A DNA stretch of 64,000 nucleotides, taken from Fischerella sp. PCC 9605. Its GTDB lineage: Bacteria; Cyanobacteriota; Cyanobacteriia; Cyanobacteriales; Nostocaceae. Numbering within the stretch: the first letter of the stretch is position 1; each line of letters starts with the position of its first letter. Below, piece after piece: positions 56,234 through 64,000 of the stretch. The stretch lies in NCBI RefSeq assembly GCF_000517105.1, contig NZ_KI912151.1, forward strand, positions 443,799-507,798. The letters are read 5' to 3'. A program made the translations under genes and the position numbers. The notes below the pieces were generated by a model. It was not told where the DNA came from. It was given only the letters and a program-made list of their open reading frames with translations, and ran no database searches.

Positions 56234-56569
56234 TCAATGGTTCATTGTTGATTGTTGATGGTTGTTAGTTAGTGGTGCTTCCAAACAACTAACAACTAAC
56301 AACCAACAACCAACTATTTTTGATCCCCGTTCTTAAAGCCTCTCATTAACTTATGGCAAATTATTTGCATCTAATAGAACTGTAATTGAAACGCAGCTTT
56401 ATTTAGGAGTTTTTCAGTACGGGGATCGCACTCATATTTATTTCCGATCAATCTTTCATAACTTGTCCCATAGCATTTAGCAAATATTCGCAATAAGCAA
56501 CCTTTGTTGCAAATTACCCTCAAGTTTTGCTATATTCTCAGCTGACAGGGTTTGTTGAGAAAAATTAGT
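56234..56569. other. Intergenic region between sigC and furA
   Basis: Bases 56236-56315 hold heptamer repeats in head-to-head order (GTTGATTGTTGATGG... and CAACTAACAACTAACAACC), again a potential hairpin. The remaining 250 bases should hold the furA promoter; I cannot mark a Fur box with confidence. Confidence 0.5.
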
Positions 56570-57025
56570 ATGACGGTCTATACAGCAACTTCACTCAAGG
56601 CAGAACTTAACGAACGCGGCTGGCGATTAACTCCCCAGCGAGAAACAATTCTACACATTTTTCAGGATCTTCCGCAAGGTGAACATCTCAGTGCTGAGGA
56701 TTTGTATCATCGGCTAGAAGCTGATGGTGAAGGAATCAGCCTGTCAACTATTTATCGCACTCTCAAGTTGATGGCACGGATGGGAATTTTGCGAGAACTA
56801 GAACTGGGAGAGGGCCATAAACATTATGAATTGAACCAGCCCTATCCCCATCATCACCATCATCTGATTTGTGTAAGGTGCAACACGACTATAGAGTTCA
56901 AAAACGACTCTATTTTAAAAATTGGTGCGAAAACTGCCCAAAAAGAAGGCTATCAACTTCTTGATTGCCAGCTAACAATCCATGCAATTTGTCCTAAGTG
57001 CCAGCGGGCATTGATGCCAATGTAG
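56570..57025 (+). CDS. furA: Ferric uptake regulator FurA
   Basis: The 151-residue protein represses iron-uptake and other genes when iron is plentiful. It has an N-terminal winged helix (LNERGWRLTPQRETILHIFQ; GISLSTIYRTLKLMARMGIL), a histidine-rich metal-binding part (HKHYELNQPYPHHHHHLICV) and CxxC pairs (CVRC and CPKC). The second holds a Cys-Pro of the type implicated in heme binding in Anabaena FurA. The sequence closely resembles Anabaena FurA from memory. I chose ATG 56570. The convergent gene 100 bases downstream matches the alr1690 position. Confidence 0.94.
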   Translation: MTVYTATSLKAELNERGWRLTPQRETILHIFQDLPQGEHLSAEDLYHRLEADGEGISLSTIYRTLKLMARMGILRELELGEGHKHYELNQPYPHHHHHLICVRCNTTIEFKNDSILKIGAKTAQKEGYQLLDCQLTIHAICPKCQRALMPM

Positions 57026-57125
57026 CACCTGGGTTGTTAATTAGGGCAGGTGCTGACATTGACTTATACAGGGGAAACTTTGAGTAATTTTCAGTTGGCT
57101 GTGAGCATATACAGGCAAGCGGATG

Positions 57126-58277
57126 CTAGAAGCTTCCGCTTCTCACGTCACTGAGGCTGATGCCATAAAATTCTTGAGCTTGTTTAATAGCTCGCTTGGT
57201 ATCATCCCCCATCACCCCATTTAGAGGTCCTTTATAAAAGCCGCGCGTCTGTAGTCGCCTTTGAATCTCCAGAGTATTAAATTCGCTTTTGGAAGTAGAG
57301 TTCACTACACTGTGCAATTTGGCTCGGGTAGTTGGGCCTGCAACACCACTTACTGTCAAGGAATTATCAGCTTGAAACCGCTGTACAGCCTCTGCGGTGT
57401 AGGGCCCGTAGTAGCCGTTTGGCTCTCCCTGTAAATATCCGGCTTTAATTAGCTGTTCCTGAAGAACTCTGACAGCTTCACCGCGATCGCCTTCGCTGAG
57501 ATTATCTACATTTTTAACTTTTTTGGGTGTTTCGTCTCCATAACCAACGCCAACTCCTGGTAATTTGCGGAGTGTTGCTGGCCCAACAATACCGTCAACG
57601 TCTAAATTGTAAGCTTCTTGAAACCGCTTCACAGATTCTTCGGTAATTGGACCAAATATTCCCGTAGCTTTACCGTAATAATAACCTGCTATTCGTAACC
57701 GTTCTTGTAAAGTTCTGACTGCTTCGCCTTCATCACCTTTCCGCAATAAATTGGAACTACGGCGTTTAGTAGTTGCAGTCTTCACAGTACTGCTTGTTCG
57801 AGTTTGAGTACTGACAGTACTGAGTTTTGGAGTTTGGGTACTCGCAGTACTGGTTTTTTTGCCTTGACGACTTACTGTACCTTGCTGCCAGTTATCTAAT
57901 TTTTGTAGGGTGGTTGATCCTGCGACACCATTCACTTTTAAGCCAGCAGATCTTTGAAAGCGCCGAACAGCAGCTTCAGTATCAAAGTCATAGACTTGTG
58001 TAATGGGAGCTTCATAAAAGCCTGCATTTTTTAATCGTTGTTGCAAGTAGCGAACAGAAGGGCCTTGATCTCCTCTTTCTAGTGCAAAAGCACTACCAAC
58101 AATACTCAGAATAGATAATGCCAGAACAAGGGGGAGCATATGCTTCCAAGCCTTGCCAGAAAGACGTCTCCACTCAGGTGCTGGCGCATTCTTTAATAAA
58201 GAACTGAAGGAAATCAATTCACTGGATGGAGATTCTTCGTATGCAAAAGCTACGTGCAAATACGCAAGATTGTCCAT
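57126..58277 (-). CDS. Peptidoglycan-binding protein with four PG_binding_1 repeats (alr1690-like)
   Basis: The 383-residue protein has an N-terminal cytoplasmic part, one membrane span (about residues 48-67, MLPLVLALSILSIVGSAFAL) and four peptidoglycan-binding domains, starting near 68 (LERGDQGPSVRYLQQRLKNA), 176, 259 and 340, each built around 'D/EGExVxxLQxxL' and 'G...T...L'. A threonine- and serine-rich linker (TASTQTPKLSTVSTQTRTSS) lies between the first and second. No catalytic domain is present. In Anabaena the alr1690 transcript reads through into furA antisense; the same tail-to-tail layout is kept here. Confidence 0.9.
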   Translation of the reverse strand: MDNLAYLHVAFAYEESPSSELISFSSLLKNAPAPEWRRLSGKAWKHMLPLVLALSILSIVGSAFALERGDQGPSVRYLQQRLKNAGFYEAPITQVYDFDTEAAVRRFQRSAGLKVNGVAGSTTLQKLDNWQQGTVSRQGKKTSTASTQTPKLSTVSTQTRTSSTVKTATTKRRSSNLLRKGDEGEAVRTLQERLRIAGYYYGKATGIFGPITEESVKRFQEAYNLDVDGIVGPATLRKLPGVGVGYGDETPKKVKNVDNLSEGDRGEAVRVLQEQLIKAGYLQGEPNGYYGPYTAEAVQRFQADNSLTVSGVAGPTTRAKLHSVVNSTSKSEFNTLEIQRRLQTRGFYKGPLNGVMGDDTKRAIKQAQEFYGISLSDVRSGSF

Positions 58278-58309
58278 AGATTTTTCCTACACCACTTTAA
58301 TACATCAGG

Positions 58310-61300
58310 TTATTTTTGTTCTATTATCGCTTCGGCTTGATGAACTAAGTTTCTCAAACGTTCTAGTGTCAGTATACTTGCATTTTCCCATAAACCGCGT
58401 TTGTTTGCTTCCAATAATCTCTCAGCAATATCACGCAGTGCATGGGGGTTTTTACTCTGGATAAATTCACTGACAGCGGCATCGAATAAGTACGCCTGTG
58501 CTATTCCCTCATACATGTGATCTTCCACACATTTGGTTGTGACATCATAGGCAAATAAATAATCTACCGTAGCCGCCATTTCAAATGCACCTTTATAACC
58601 GTGGCGCATAACTCCTGCTATCCATTTAGGATTTACTACGCGAGAACGAAACACTCTTGCGATTTCTTCTTTTAGTCGGCGGACTCGCGGTTTAGCACCT
58701 AATGAATTATCACCAAAATAAGTTTGGGGATTTTGTCCCTGTACAGAACGTACTGCCGCTGTTAAACCACCTTGAAATTGATAGTAATCATCGGAATCGA
58801 GTATGTCGTGTTCGCGATTGTCTTGATTATGCAGCACAACTTGCATCTGCGCTAGACGTTGCTCAAAAGCTTCAGGAGCAGAAATTCCCTGTAGGGAGGA
58901 GTGGGGGAGTGGGGGAGTGGGGGAGTGGGGGAGTGGGAGAGTGGAAGAATTGTTGCGATCATTCCCCTCTTCTCTCTTTCTCCCTCTCTCTCCCTCACCC
59001 CCTCTTCTTGAGGTGTAGGCGTAGCAACTCCAGTTAATGTAGGCGCGTGCTAAATCCTGGTCATCTATCCAGTTTTGCGATTCAATTAAGCCTTGTAATC
59101 CAGCACCGTAAGCACCTGGTTTAGAACCAAAGATCCGATAGCGCGATCGCACTTGTGCTTCTTCTAAACTCAAGCCTTGTCTTGTCCAAAAATCTGTTTC
59201 TTGATGAACTTGCGCTGCTAAAGGATTTTGTTCTGGCGGTTCGTTCAAGGCAGCCACTGCTACCACTGCTTGGTCAAATAAATCTATCAAATTAGGAAAA
59301 GCATCTCGAAAAAACCCAGATATCCGTAATGTTACATCCACACGGGGACGTCCCAAAACTGATAGTGGCAAAATTTCAAAATCCACTACTCGCCGTGCTG
59401 CACCATCCCAAACAGGCTGCACACCCAGCAAAGCCAAAGCTTCGGCAATATCATCACCGCCAGTCCGCATTGTGGCTGTTCCCCACATAGATAATCCCAG
59501 TGTTTTTGGATACTCACCATGCTCTTGGGTATAGCATTCTATTAGAGTTTCAGCTGCTTTTCTGCCAACATCCCAAGCTGTTTCTGTGGGAATAGCACGA
59601 ATGTCAACAGAGTAAAAATTATTGCCAGTAGGCAATACTTCCGGACGCCCTCGCGTAGGTGCGCCAGCAGGGCCACTGGGAACATACCTACCATCCAGTC
59701 CACGCAGCAAGTGAGTTATTTCTTGGTGGGTTTTTTGCAAAGAAGGAAGGAGGTGGGAGTGTATCCAGTGGAGGATAGAGGAGGTGGGGAGGTGGGGTGA
59801 TGGGGTGATGGGGGGAGTGATGAGATTTTCTACGAGTTTAGCGGCGTGTGCTTCTAAGACTTCAACTGCGTCGCCGATGGTGTAACAGGTACGCTGAAAT
59901 TTTTCCAACAGAATCTTACAGATGTTAGCTGATAGCTGAGTGCTGAAATCTGCTGTCAAGGGGTCAAAATCTAAGCTTAAATCTTGAGCTATGGCACGGG
60001 TAATCCCGATATGATGGCGATTGGGATGACGGGCGATCGCTACAATTAAATCTCGTAATTGCCTTCCGGTTGGACATTGCCCAAAAATATGCAAACCATC
60101 GCGGATTTGAGCTTCTTTCAACTCACAAAGATAACCGTCTATTTTGGTAATTGGTAATTGGTCATTGGTAATTGGGTTCCCTATTCCCCCAACCCTATTC
60201 CCGATTTCCAAATCACAGTGAAGATTTTCTTTAACAACCAGTTCTCGAATGCGATCGTAAATTACAGGCAAACGTTGTGGATCTAAACTTTCTGCTTCAT
60301 AATACTCATCAATTAAATTTTCCAACTGTTGCAAAGCACCGTATAGTTCTGCACGAGTCAACGGCGGTGTGAGGTGAGCCACAATTACCGCTTGGGCGCG
60401 ACGTTTAGCTTGCGAACCCTCACCAGGATCGTTGACAATAAACGGATACAAATGTGGCAGCGCCCCCAAAGCCACTTCTGGATAACAACTACTCGATAAA
60501 GCCACACTTTTACCTGGTAGCCATTCAAGATTTCCATGTTTGCCTACATGAATAACAGCATCCGCGCCGAAACATTCCCTCACCCAGTAATAAAAAGCTA
60601 AATAAGCATGGGTTGGTTCCAAATCTGGCGCATGATAATTCAAACTGGGGTCAATATCATAGCCACGCGCAGGCTGAATTCCCACGAAGATGTTACCGAG
60701 TTGAATACCGGGAATGGGGAAGGAGTGGGACAGGGGGAGAGGGGGAGAGGGGGGAAAAGAATTCTCAGTTTCTCTCTCCTCTGTGTCCTCTACGCCTCTG
60801 CGGTTCGTTTCAAAAACACTTCCCCATCTTTCGCAAATACCCTGTTGCACACCTTCCGGCAAAGAAGCGAAATACTCCTGATACTCCTGGGTAGAAACAC
60901 TTTGCCACACCGGACGCAACTCCCTACCTTCTGGATCGTTCGTTATCCCAGCAGTAAGACGTTGTATTAATTCGTCACTAGTATTAGGCATGTCTTCCAC
61001 CTCATACCCATCGTCAGATAAAGCTTTGATAATTTCCACGCAACTAGCTGGAGTATCCAAACCTACACCATTGGCAAGACGCCCATCGCGGGTGGGGTAA
61101 TTAGCCAAAATTAGAGCTACGCGCCGTTCTTGGGGCGGCTTAGAACGCAGGCGTACCCAATTAGCTGCTAGTTCAGCAACAAACTCAATGCGATCGCGCA
61201 CGGGTTCATAAACCACCACATCAGTTTCTAATTGAGGATGCCGGGTTTGCACAGCCTTAAAAGACACAGCCCGACTAATAATCCGTCCATCGACTTCTGG

Positions 61301-62431
61301 CAGTGCCACATTCATGGCGATATCGCGGGGCGCAAGCCCCTGAAACTGGGACTGCCACTGTTCCAACGATCCGCCACTGACGATTACCTGCAATACAGGT
61401 ACATCCAATTTTTGCCACAGATCGATTTGAGGTACTTCTGTTTCCAATCGTGCTAGAGAAAAACTGGTTGTATTCAGCAGCAAGGCAATTTGGTTTGAGT
61501 CTTTAGGTTGGAAAAACTCGCTCAACTCTTGTTGGACATCGATTTCACGTAACGAAGAAACAAAAACTGGAACTGGTTCTAAATTTCGCTGTGCCAAGGC
61601 TTGACACAAAGCATCGATTACCTTGGTGTTTCCTGCCAGATAATGGGCACGGTAGAAGAGGATGCCGACTTTAGGGGATTGGGGATTGGGGAACTCGGGG
61701 CCCCCACGACCGCTCTTAGTGGGGATTAGGGGCAATGGGGATTGGGGATTGGGAATTGAGAATTGGGTAAAGGTTAAAGGGTAAAGGGTAAAGGAATTTA
61801 TTAACCTTTCACCTTTCCCCTTTTCCCCTTCCCTCTCTTGTTTTTTCCCTTGCCCCTTGCCCATTACCCCTTCTTCCCCTTGCCAGTAATACAACCCGAC
61901 ACGTGGAACTGACTTGGGAGGTGGCGGATTAAACGAAGTCAACAGGCAAGTATCGGCGATAAATTCCAAAGCGTTGACGATATTTTCTACACCACCCTCA
62001 CTGAAATAACGCCATATTTGGTTAACAGTACTTAAAGGTAAAGTAGAGTGAGATATTAAATCAGGATCGAGAGCATCATCTCCTGGCATTACAATTAGGG
62101 TTGTACCATTGCGTTGCACAATTTCCTGGACTACTTCTAACCCATAGGCCCAGTAGGAACGCCCTCCTAGCAAGCGCAGAACAATTACTTGGGCAAGCTC
62201 TAAAACTTGCTCAGCATAAGTATCAATGCTAATTTGATGCTGCAAGTTCAATAGGTTAGCAACTCTAAACTCAGGAAATGTTGCGCTTAAGTGGGGAACC
62301 GCAGCTGCGAGAGTTTGAATATCGGTATCAGCAGCCGTAAGTAGTACAAACGGAGCTGGAGTTTGTTCTATAAAACTTACACCTTCTGACTGAGGGTTCC
62401 AACCTCCTGAGGTGGTACTAATACGATGCAT
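58310..62431 (-). CDS. cobN: Cobaltochelatase subunit CobN with repeat-derived in-frame inserts
   Basis: The 1373-residue protein is the large ATP-dependent subunit that inserts cobalt into hydrogenobyrinate diamide in cobalamin synthesis. Typical segments are VGILFYRAHYLAGNTKVIDA, HVGKHGNLEWLPGKSVALS, YHVHx-free PEVALGALPHLYPFIVNDPG, and the C-terminal KGAFEMAATVDYLFAYDVTT. It is longer than usual because about five stretches are encoded by intergenic repeats in frame: residues about 181-253, 544-573, 744-764, 870-892 and 1140-1179. All lie in low-complexity linkers between conserved blocks, so the enzyme may still work. ATG 62431. Divergent from the GAF sensor gene; no cobS/cobT nearby. Confidence 0.9.
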   Translation of the reverse strand: MHRISTTSGGWNPQSEGVSFIEQTPAPFVLLTAADTDIQTLAAAVPHLSATFPEFRVANLLNLQHQISIDTYAEQVLELAQVIVLRLLGGRSYWAYGLEVVQEIVQRNGTTLIVMPGDDALDPDLISHSTLPLSTVNQIWRYFSEGGVENIVNALEFIADTCLLTSFNPPPPKSVPRVGLYYWQGEEGVMGKGQGKKQEREGEKGKGERLINSFTLYPLTFTQFSIPNPQSPLPLIPTKSGRGGPEFPNPQSPKVGILFYRAHYLAGNTKVIDALCQALAQRNLEPVPVFVSSLREIDVQQELSEFFQPKDSNQIALLLNTTSFSLARLETEVPQIDLWQKLDVPVLQVIVSGGSLEQWQSQFQGLAPRDIAMNVALPEVDGRIISRAVSFKAVQTRHPQLETDVVVYEPVRDRIEFVAELAANWVRLRSKPPQERRVALILANYPTRDGRLANGVGLDTPASCVEIIKALSDDGYEVEDMPNTSDELIQRLTAGITNDPEGRELRPVWQSVSTQEYQEYFASLPEGVQQGICERWGSVFETNRRGVEDTEERETENSFPPSPPLPLSHSFPIPGIQLGNIFVGIQPARGYDIDPSLNYHAPDLEPTHAYLAFYYWVRECFGADAVIHVGKHGNLEWLPGKSVALSSSCYPEVALGALPHLYPFIVNDPGEGSQAKRRAQAVIVAHLTPPLTRAELYGALQQLENLIDEYYEAESLDPQRLPVIYDRIRELVVKENLHCDLEIGNRVGGIGNPITNDQLPITKIDGYLCELKEAQIRDGLHIFGQCPTGRQLRDLIVAIARHPNRHHIGITRAIAQDLSLDFDPLTADFSTQLSANICKILLEKFQRTCYTIGDAVEVLEAHAAKLVENLITPPITPSPHLPTSSILHWIHSHLLPSLQKTHQEITHLLRGLDGRYVPSGPAGAPTRGRPEVLPTGNNFYSVDIRAIPTETAWDVGRKAAETLIECYTQEHGEYPKTLGLSMWGTATMRTGGDDIAEALALLGVQPVWDGAARRVVDFEILPLSVLGRPRVDVTLRISGFFRDAFPNLIDLFDQAVVAVAALNEPPEQNPLAAQVHQETDFWTRQGLSLEEAQVRSRYRIFGSKPGAYGAGLQGLIESQNWIDDQDLARAYINWSCYAYTSRRGGEGERGRKREEGNDRNNSSTLPLPHSPTPPLPHSSLQGISAPEAFEQRLAQMQVVLHNQDNREHDILDSDDYYQFQGGLTAAVRSVQGQNPQTYFGDNSLGAKPRVRRLKEEIARVFRSRVVNPKWIAGVMRHGYKGAFEMAATVDYLFAYDVTTKCVEDHMYEGIAQAYLFDAAVSEFIQSKNPHALRDIAERLLEANKRGLWENASILTLERLRNLVHQAEAIIEQK

Positions 62432-62522
62432 ATTTCTGTATTAACGTCTTAAACTGTTGGTTAGAAGAAAATAAAAAGTTATTGAGCAACTGCATCCAGC
62501 CTCTCTTAAATAATTTTTGAAC

Positions 62523-64000
62523 ATGCTTAATTCTTCCGACTTGAGCTTTTCTCGCACCTTGCCTACAGATGTATTTAATCAACTTGGTGAATTGTTAGAG
62601 CAAATGGCTCAAGCAGTGGGAAGTGAATCTATGGTTCTCACAGAAGCTGTGTTGACGCAGCTTAGCGTCCCAGATGAATGGCAAAAGCAAAAGTTTACGA
62701 TTGTCATTTCTAAGGGGTTTAGTGCGCTATTAGTGGGTAAATCAGAGGAGATGGGGGAGTTTGTAGAGTCGGGAAAGCAAAGAAGAATTCTCTTCTCTAC
62801 GCCAGTCGCAGGCCAACCTCCTCAACTTTGGGAAACCCCGCACGCGATTGAGGAGGAAACTCATACACAGCAAAAGCAGTTTTCTTACTCAAAGCTGAAT
62901 GTGCATTTGACATTCGATTCTCAGGCGATCGCCTCCTTTACAGTGAAATTGCAGGAATTATTCAGATGTGATTCTCAGCAATACCACAAAATTGAACACT
63001 ATCGTCAAATTCTCGCTCCTAATGATGTCAAACTCCAAAGTCAATTCACGTTGTTATTGTTAGAAGTTCTCTTACCACAGATTAACCAGGAGATCGCAGA
63101 ACCACAACAAGTCTCAATAACTCCTGATGTTTCTGTGTGTCAACCAGTAGAAGATGCCCTCACAAAACAACTTGCTCAAGAGCGACTGTTAAATCAGGTA
63201 ACAACTCAAATCCGCCAAAGTCTAGATTTGTCGGTAATTATGGTGACAGCAATTGAGCAGGTACAGAAGTTTTTGGAATTAGACCGATTAGTAATCTGTA
63301 AGCTAATTCATCCACAAGAAGTAGAGCTTTTTGATCGCTCTGAGAAATTTAACCCTCCAAGTAATTTATCTGTCAACTTACATCCTGCCGAAAATTTACC
63401 TAGCGATTCTGTAACATTCCAATTTAGAGAGCAAAATCAGCAATCACCAAAGAATGAGGCGTTTAGTCTGAGAATTCCCAATTTTGATGAAGTCAATAGT
63501 CACACCCTTACGTCTTCAGCTTCATCCAACTTAGTACAGCATTCGAGTTGTATTATTTACGAATCCCGCGCTAAGGATGACATCCCCTCGGTATTAAATT
63601 ATCAAGAAGACCATTGCTTTGCGCCCAATTCCCCATGTTGGGAAAAATATCGCCAAGGCTTTACTGTCGCTGTGGATGATGTCGAAAAAACTTATGCTTT
63701 GGAAGAGTGTTTTTTGAGTATTTTAAGGAATATCAAAGTCCGGGCTAAGTTCGTAGCGCCAATTGTATTTGAAGACGAACTTTGGGGGCTATTAATTGCT
63801 CATCAGTGCCATACTCCACGCCATTGGACTGAAAATGAAAAAAGCTTGCTGACTTCTATTGCCGAACAATTAGCGATCGCTATTCACCAAGCTGAGTTAA
63901 CGCGATCGCTCACTCAAGAAAAACAAAGTCTTGAGCAACGAGTGATTGAGCGCACAATGGCACTGCATGACGCTTTAGTTGCTGCTGAAGCCGCTAGTCG
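62523..64000 (+). CDS. GAF-domain sensor protein, probably a histidine kinase, cut at its C-terminus
   Basis: From ATG 62523 the frame stays open to the window end (about 492 residues). The first 210 residues match no family I know (MLNSSDLSFSRTLPTDVFNQ...). A GAF domain follows (about 215-465), beginning LLNQVTTQIRQSLDLSVIMV and ending WGLLIAHQCHTPRHWTENEK and LAIAIHQAELTR. The last 25 residues are a coiled coil that normally leads to a histidine kinase or GGDEF domain. A long insert interrupts the GAF fold (about 270-360). It is divergent from cobN with 91 bases between. Confidence 0.75.
   Translation, partial: MLNSSDLSFSRTLPTDVFNQLGELLEQMAQAVGSESMVLTEAVLTQLSVPDEWQKQKFTIVISKGFSALLVGKSEEMGEFVESGKQRRILFSTPVAGQPPQLWETPHAIEEETHTQQKQFSYSKLNVHLTFDSQAIASFTVKLQELFRCDSQQYHKIEHYRQILAPNDVKLQSQFTLLLLEVLLPQINQEIAEPQQVSITPDVSVCQPVEDALTKQLAQERLLNQVTTQIRQSLDLSVIMVTAIEQVQKFLELDRLVICKLIHPQEVELFDRSEKFNPPSNLSVNLHPAENLPSDSVTFQFREQNQQSPKNEAFSLRIPNFDEVNSHTLTSSASSNLVQHSSCIIYESRAKDDIPSVLNYQEDHCFAPNSPCWEKYRQGFTVAVDDVEKTYALEECFLSILRNIKVRAKFVAPIVFEDELWGLLIAHQCHTPRHWTENEKSLLTSIAEQLAIAIHQAELTRSLTQEKQSLEQRVIERTMALHDALVAAEAAS

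Noticed and set aside
58310-62431. Magnesium chelatase ChlH as an alternative for the large chelatase
   Set aside because: The N-terminal part and the conserved blocks fit CobN better; ChlH has its own DUF3479 N-terminal domain that I do not see here.

Overview
The window looks like chromosome of a filamentous, probably heterocyst-forming cyanobacterium (Nostocales); I cannot name the genus. Reasons: dense GCGATCGC (HIP1) octamers, many intergenic arrays of 7-base repeats (TTAGTGG/TTAGTAG, CATTGGT and relatives), and a typical gene set: Tab2-type RNA-binding protein, CruP, light-dependent protochlorophyllide reductase, a SigC-like group 2 sigma factor, FurA with a convergent peptidoglycan-binding gene (the Anabaena furA/alr1690 layout), a half-size phytochelatin synthase like Nostoc alr0975, and aerobic-type CobN. 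The genes are mostly single housekeeping or accessory genes with few long operons.

Layout. 0-8.3 kb: a membrane protein cut by the window edge, an M41-like metalloprotease, a GGDEF protein, an Atx1-like copper chaperone, alaS and an ABC1/UbiB kinase. 8.3-14.2 kb: a same-strand stress cluster running downward: HPF-sigma fusion, CBS protein, membrane protein, Hsp20, Lon, and a frameshifted marC. 14.2-21 kb: response-regulator debris, an SSS-like transporter, an Uma2 gene split by a 228-bp insertion, small conserved proteins, a GFA protein and a DUF6745 protein. 21-31.4 kb: tab2, a TldD/PmbA protein, a ClC-CBS-USP chloride transporter, cruP, phytochelatin synthase, and the methionine-salvage genes mtnD-mtnX-mtnB. 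31.4-37.4 kb: PBP2, polysaccharide deacetylase, a DUF5009 acyltransferase, an SNase-like protein. 37.5-46 kb: an SDR with its MerR regulator and a 19-bp-spacer operator promoter, LPOR, a TPR protein and a large hybrid histidine kinase. 46-57 kb: a relic of a class III cyclase, an XPB-like helicase, miaB, ddl, an hsdR relic, tRNA-Pro, lipA, gpsA, sigC, furA. 57-64 kb: a four-repeat peptidoglycan-binding protein, a repeat-invaded cobN, and a GAF-domain sensor protein cut by the window end.

Two themes stand out. First, the 8.3-14.2 kb cluster joins a ribosome-hibernation domain to a sigma-factor core in one protein and places it beside Hsp20, Lon and a CBS protein, a combination that recalls dormancy regulons; I infer a stress or dormancy module. 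Second, intergenic repeats have entered coding sequences in frame: cobN carries about five such inserts, the ClC protein one, the GGDEF protein one palindrome, and the helicase shares one repeat family with cobN in a different reading frame. Several genes are broken or reduced to relics (marC, uma2, response regulators, cyclase, hsdR), which fits a genome shaped by repeat spread and decay. All functions rest on motif reading alone; no database search was run.
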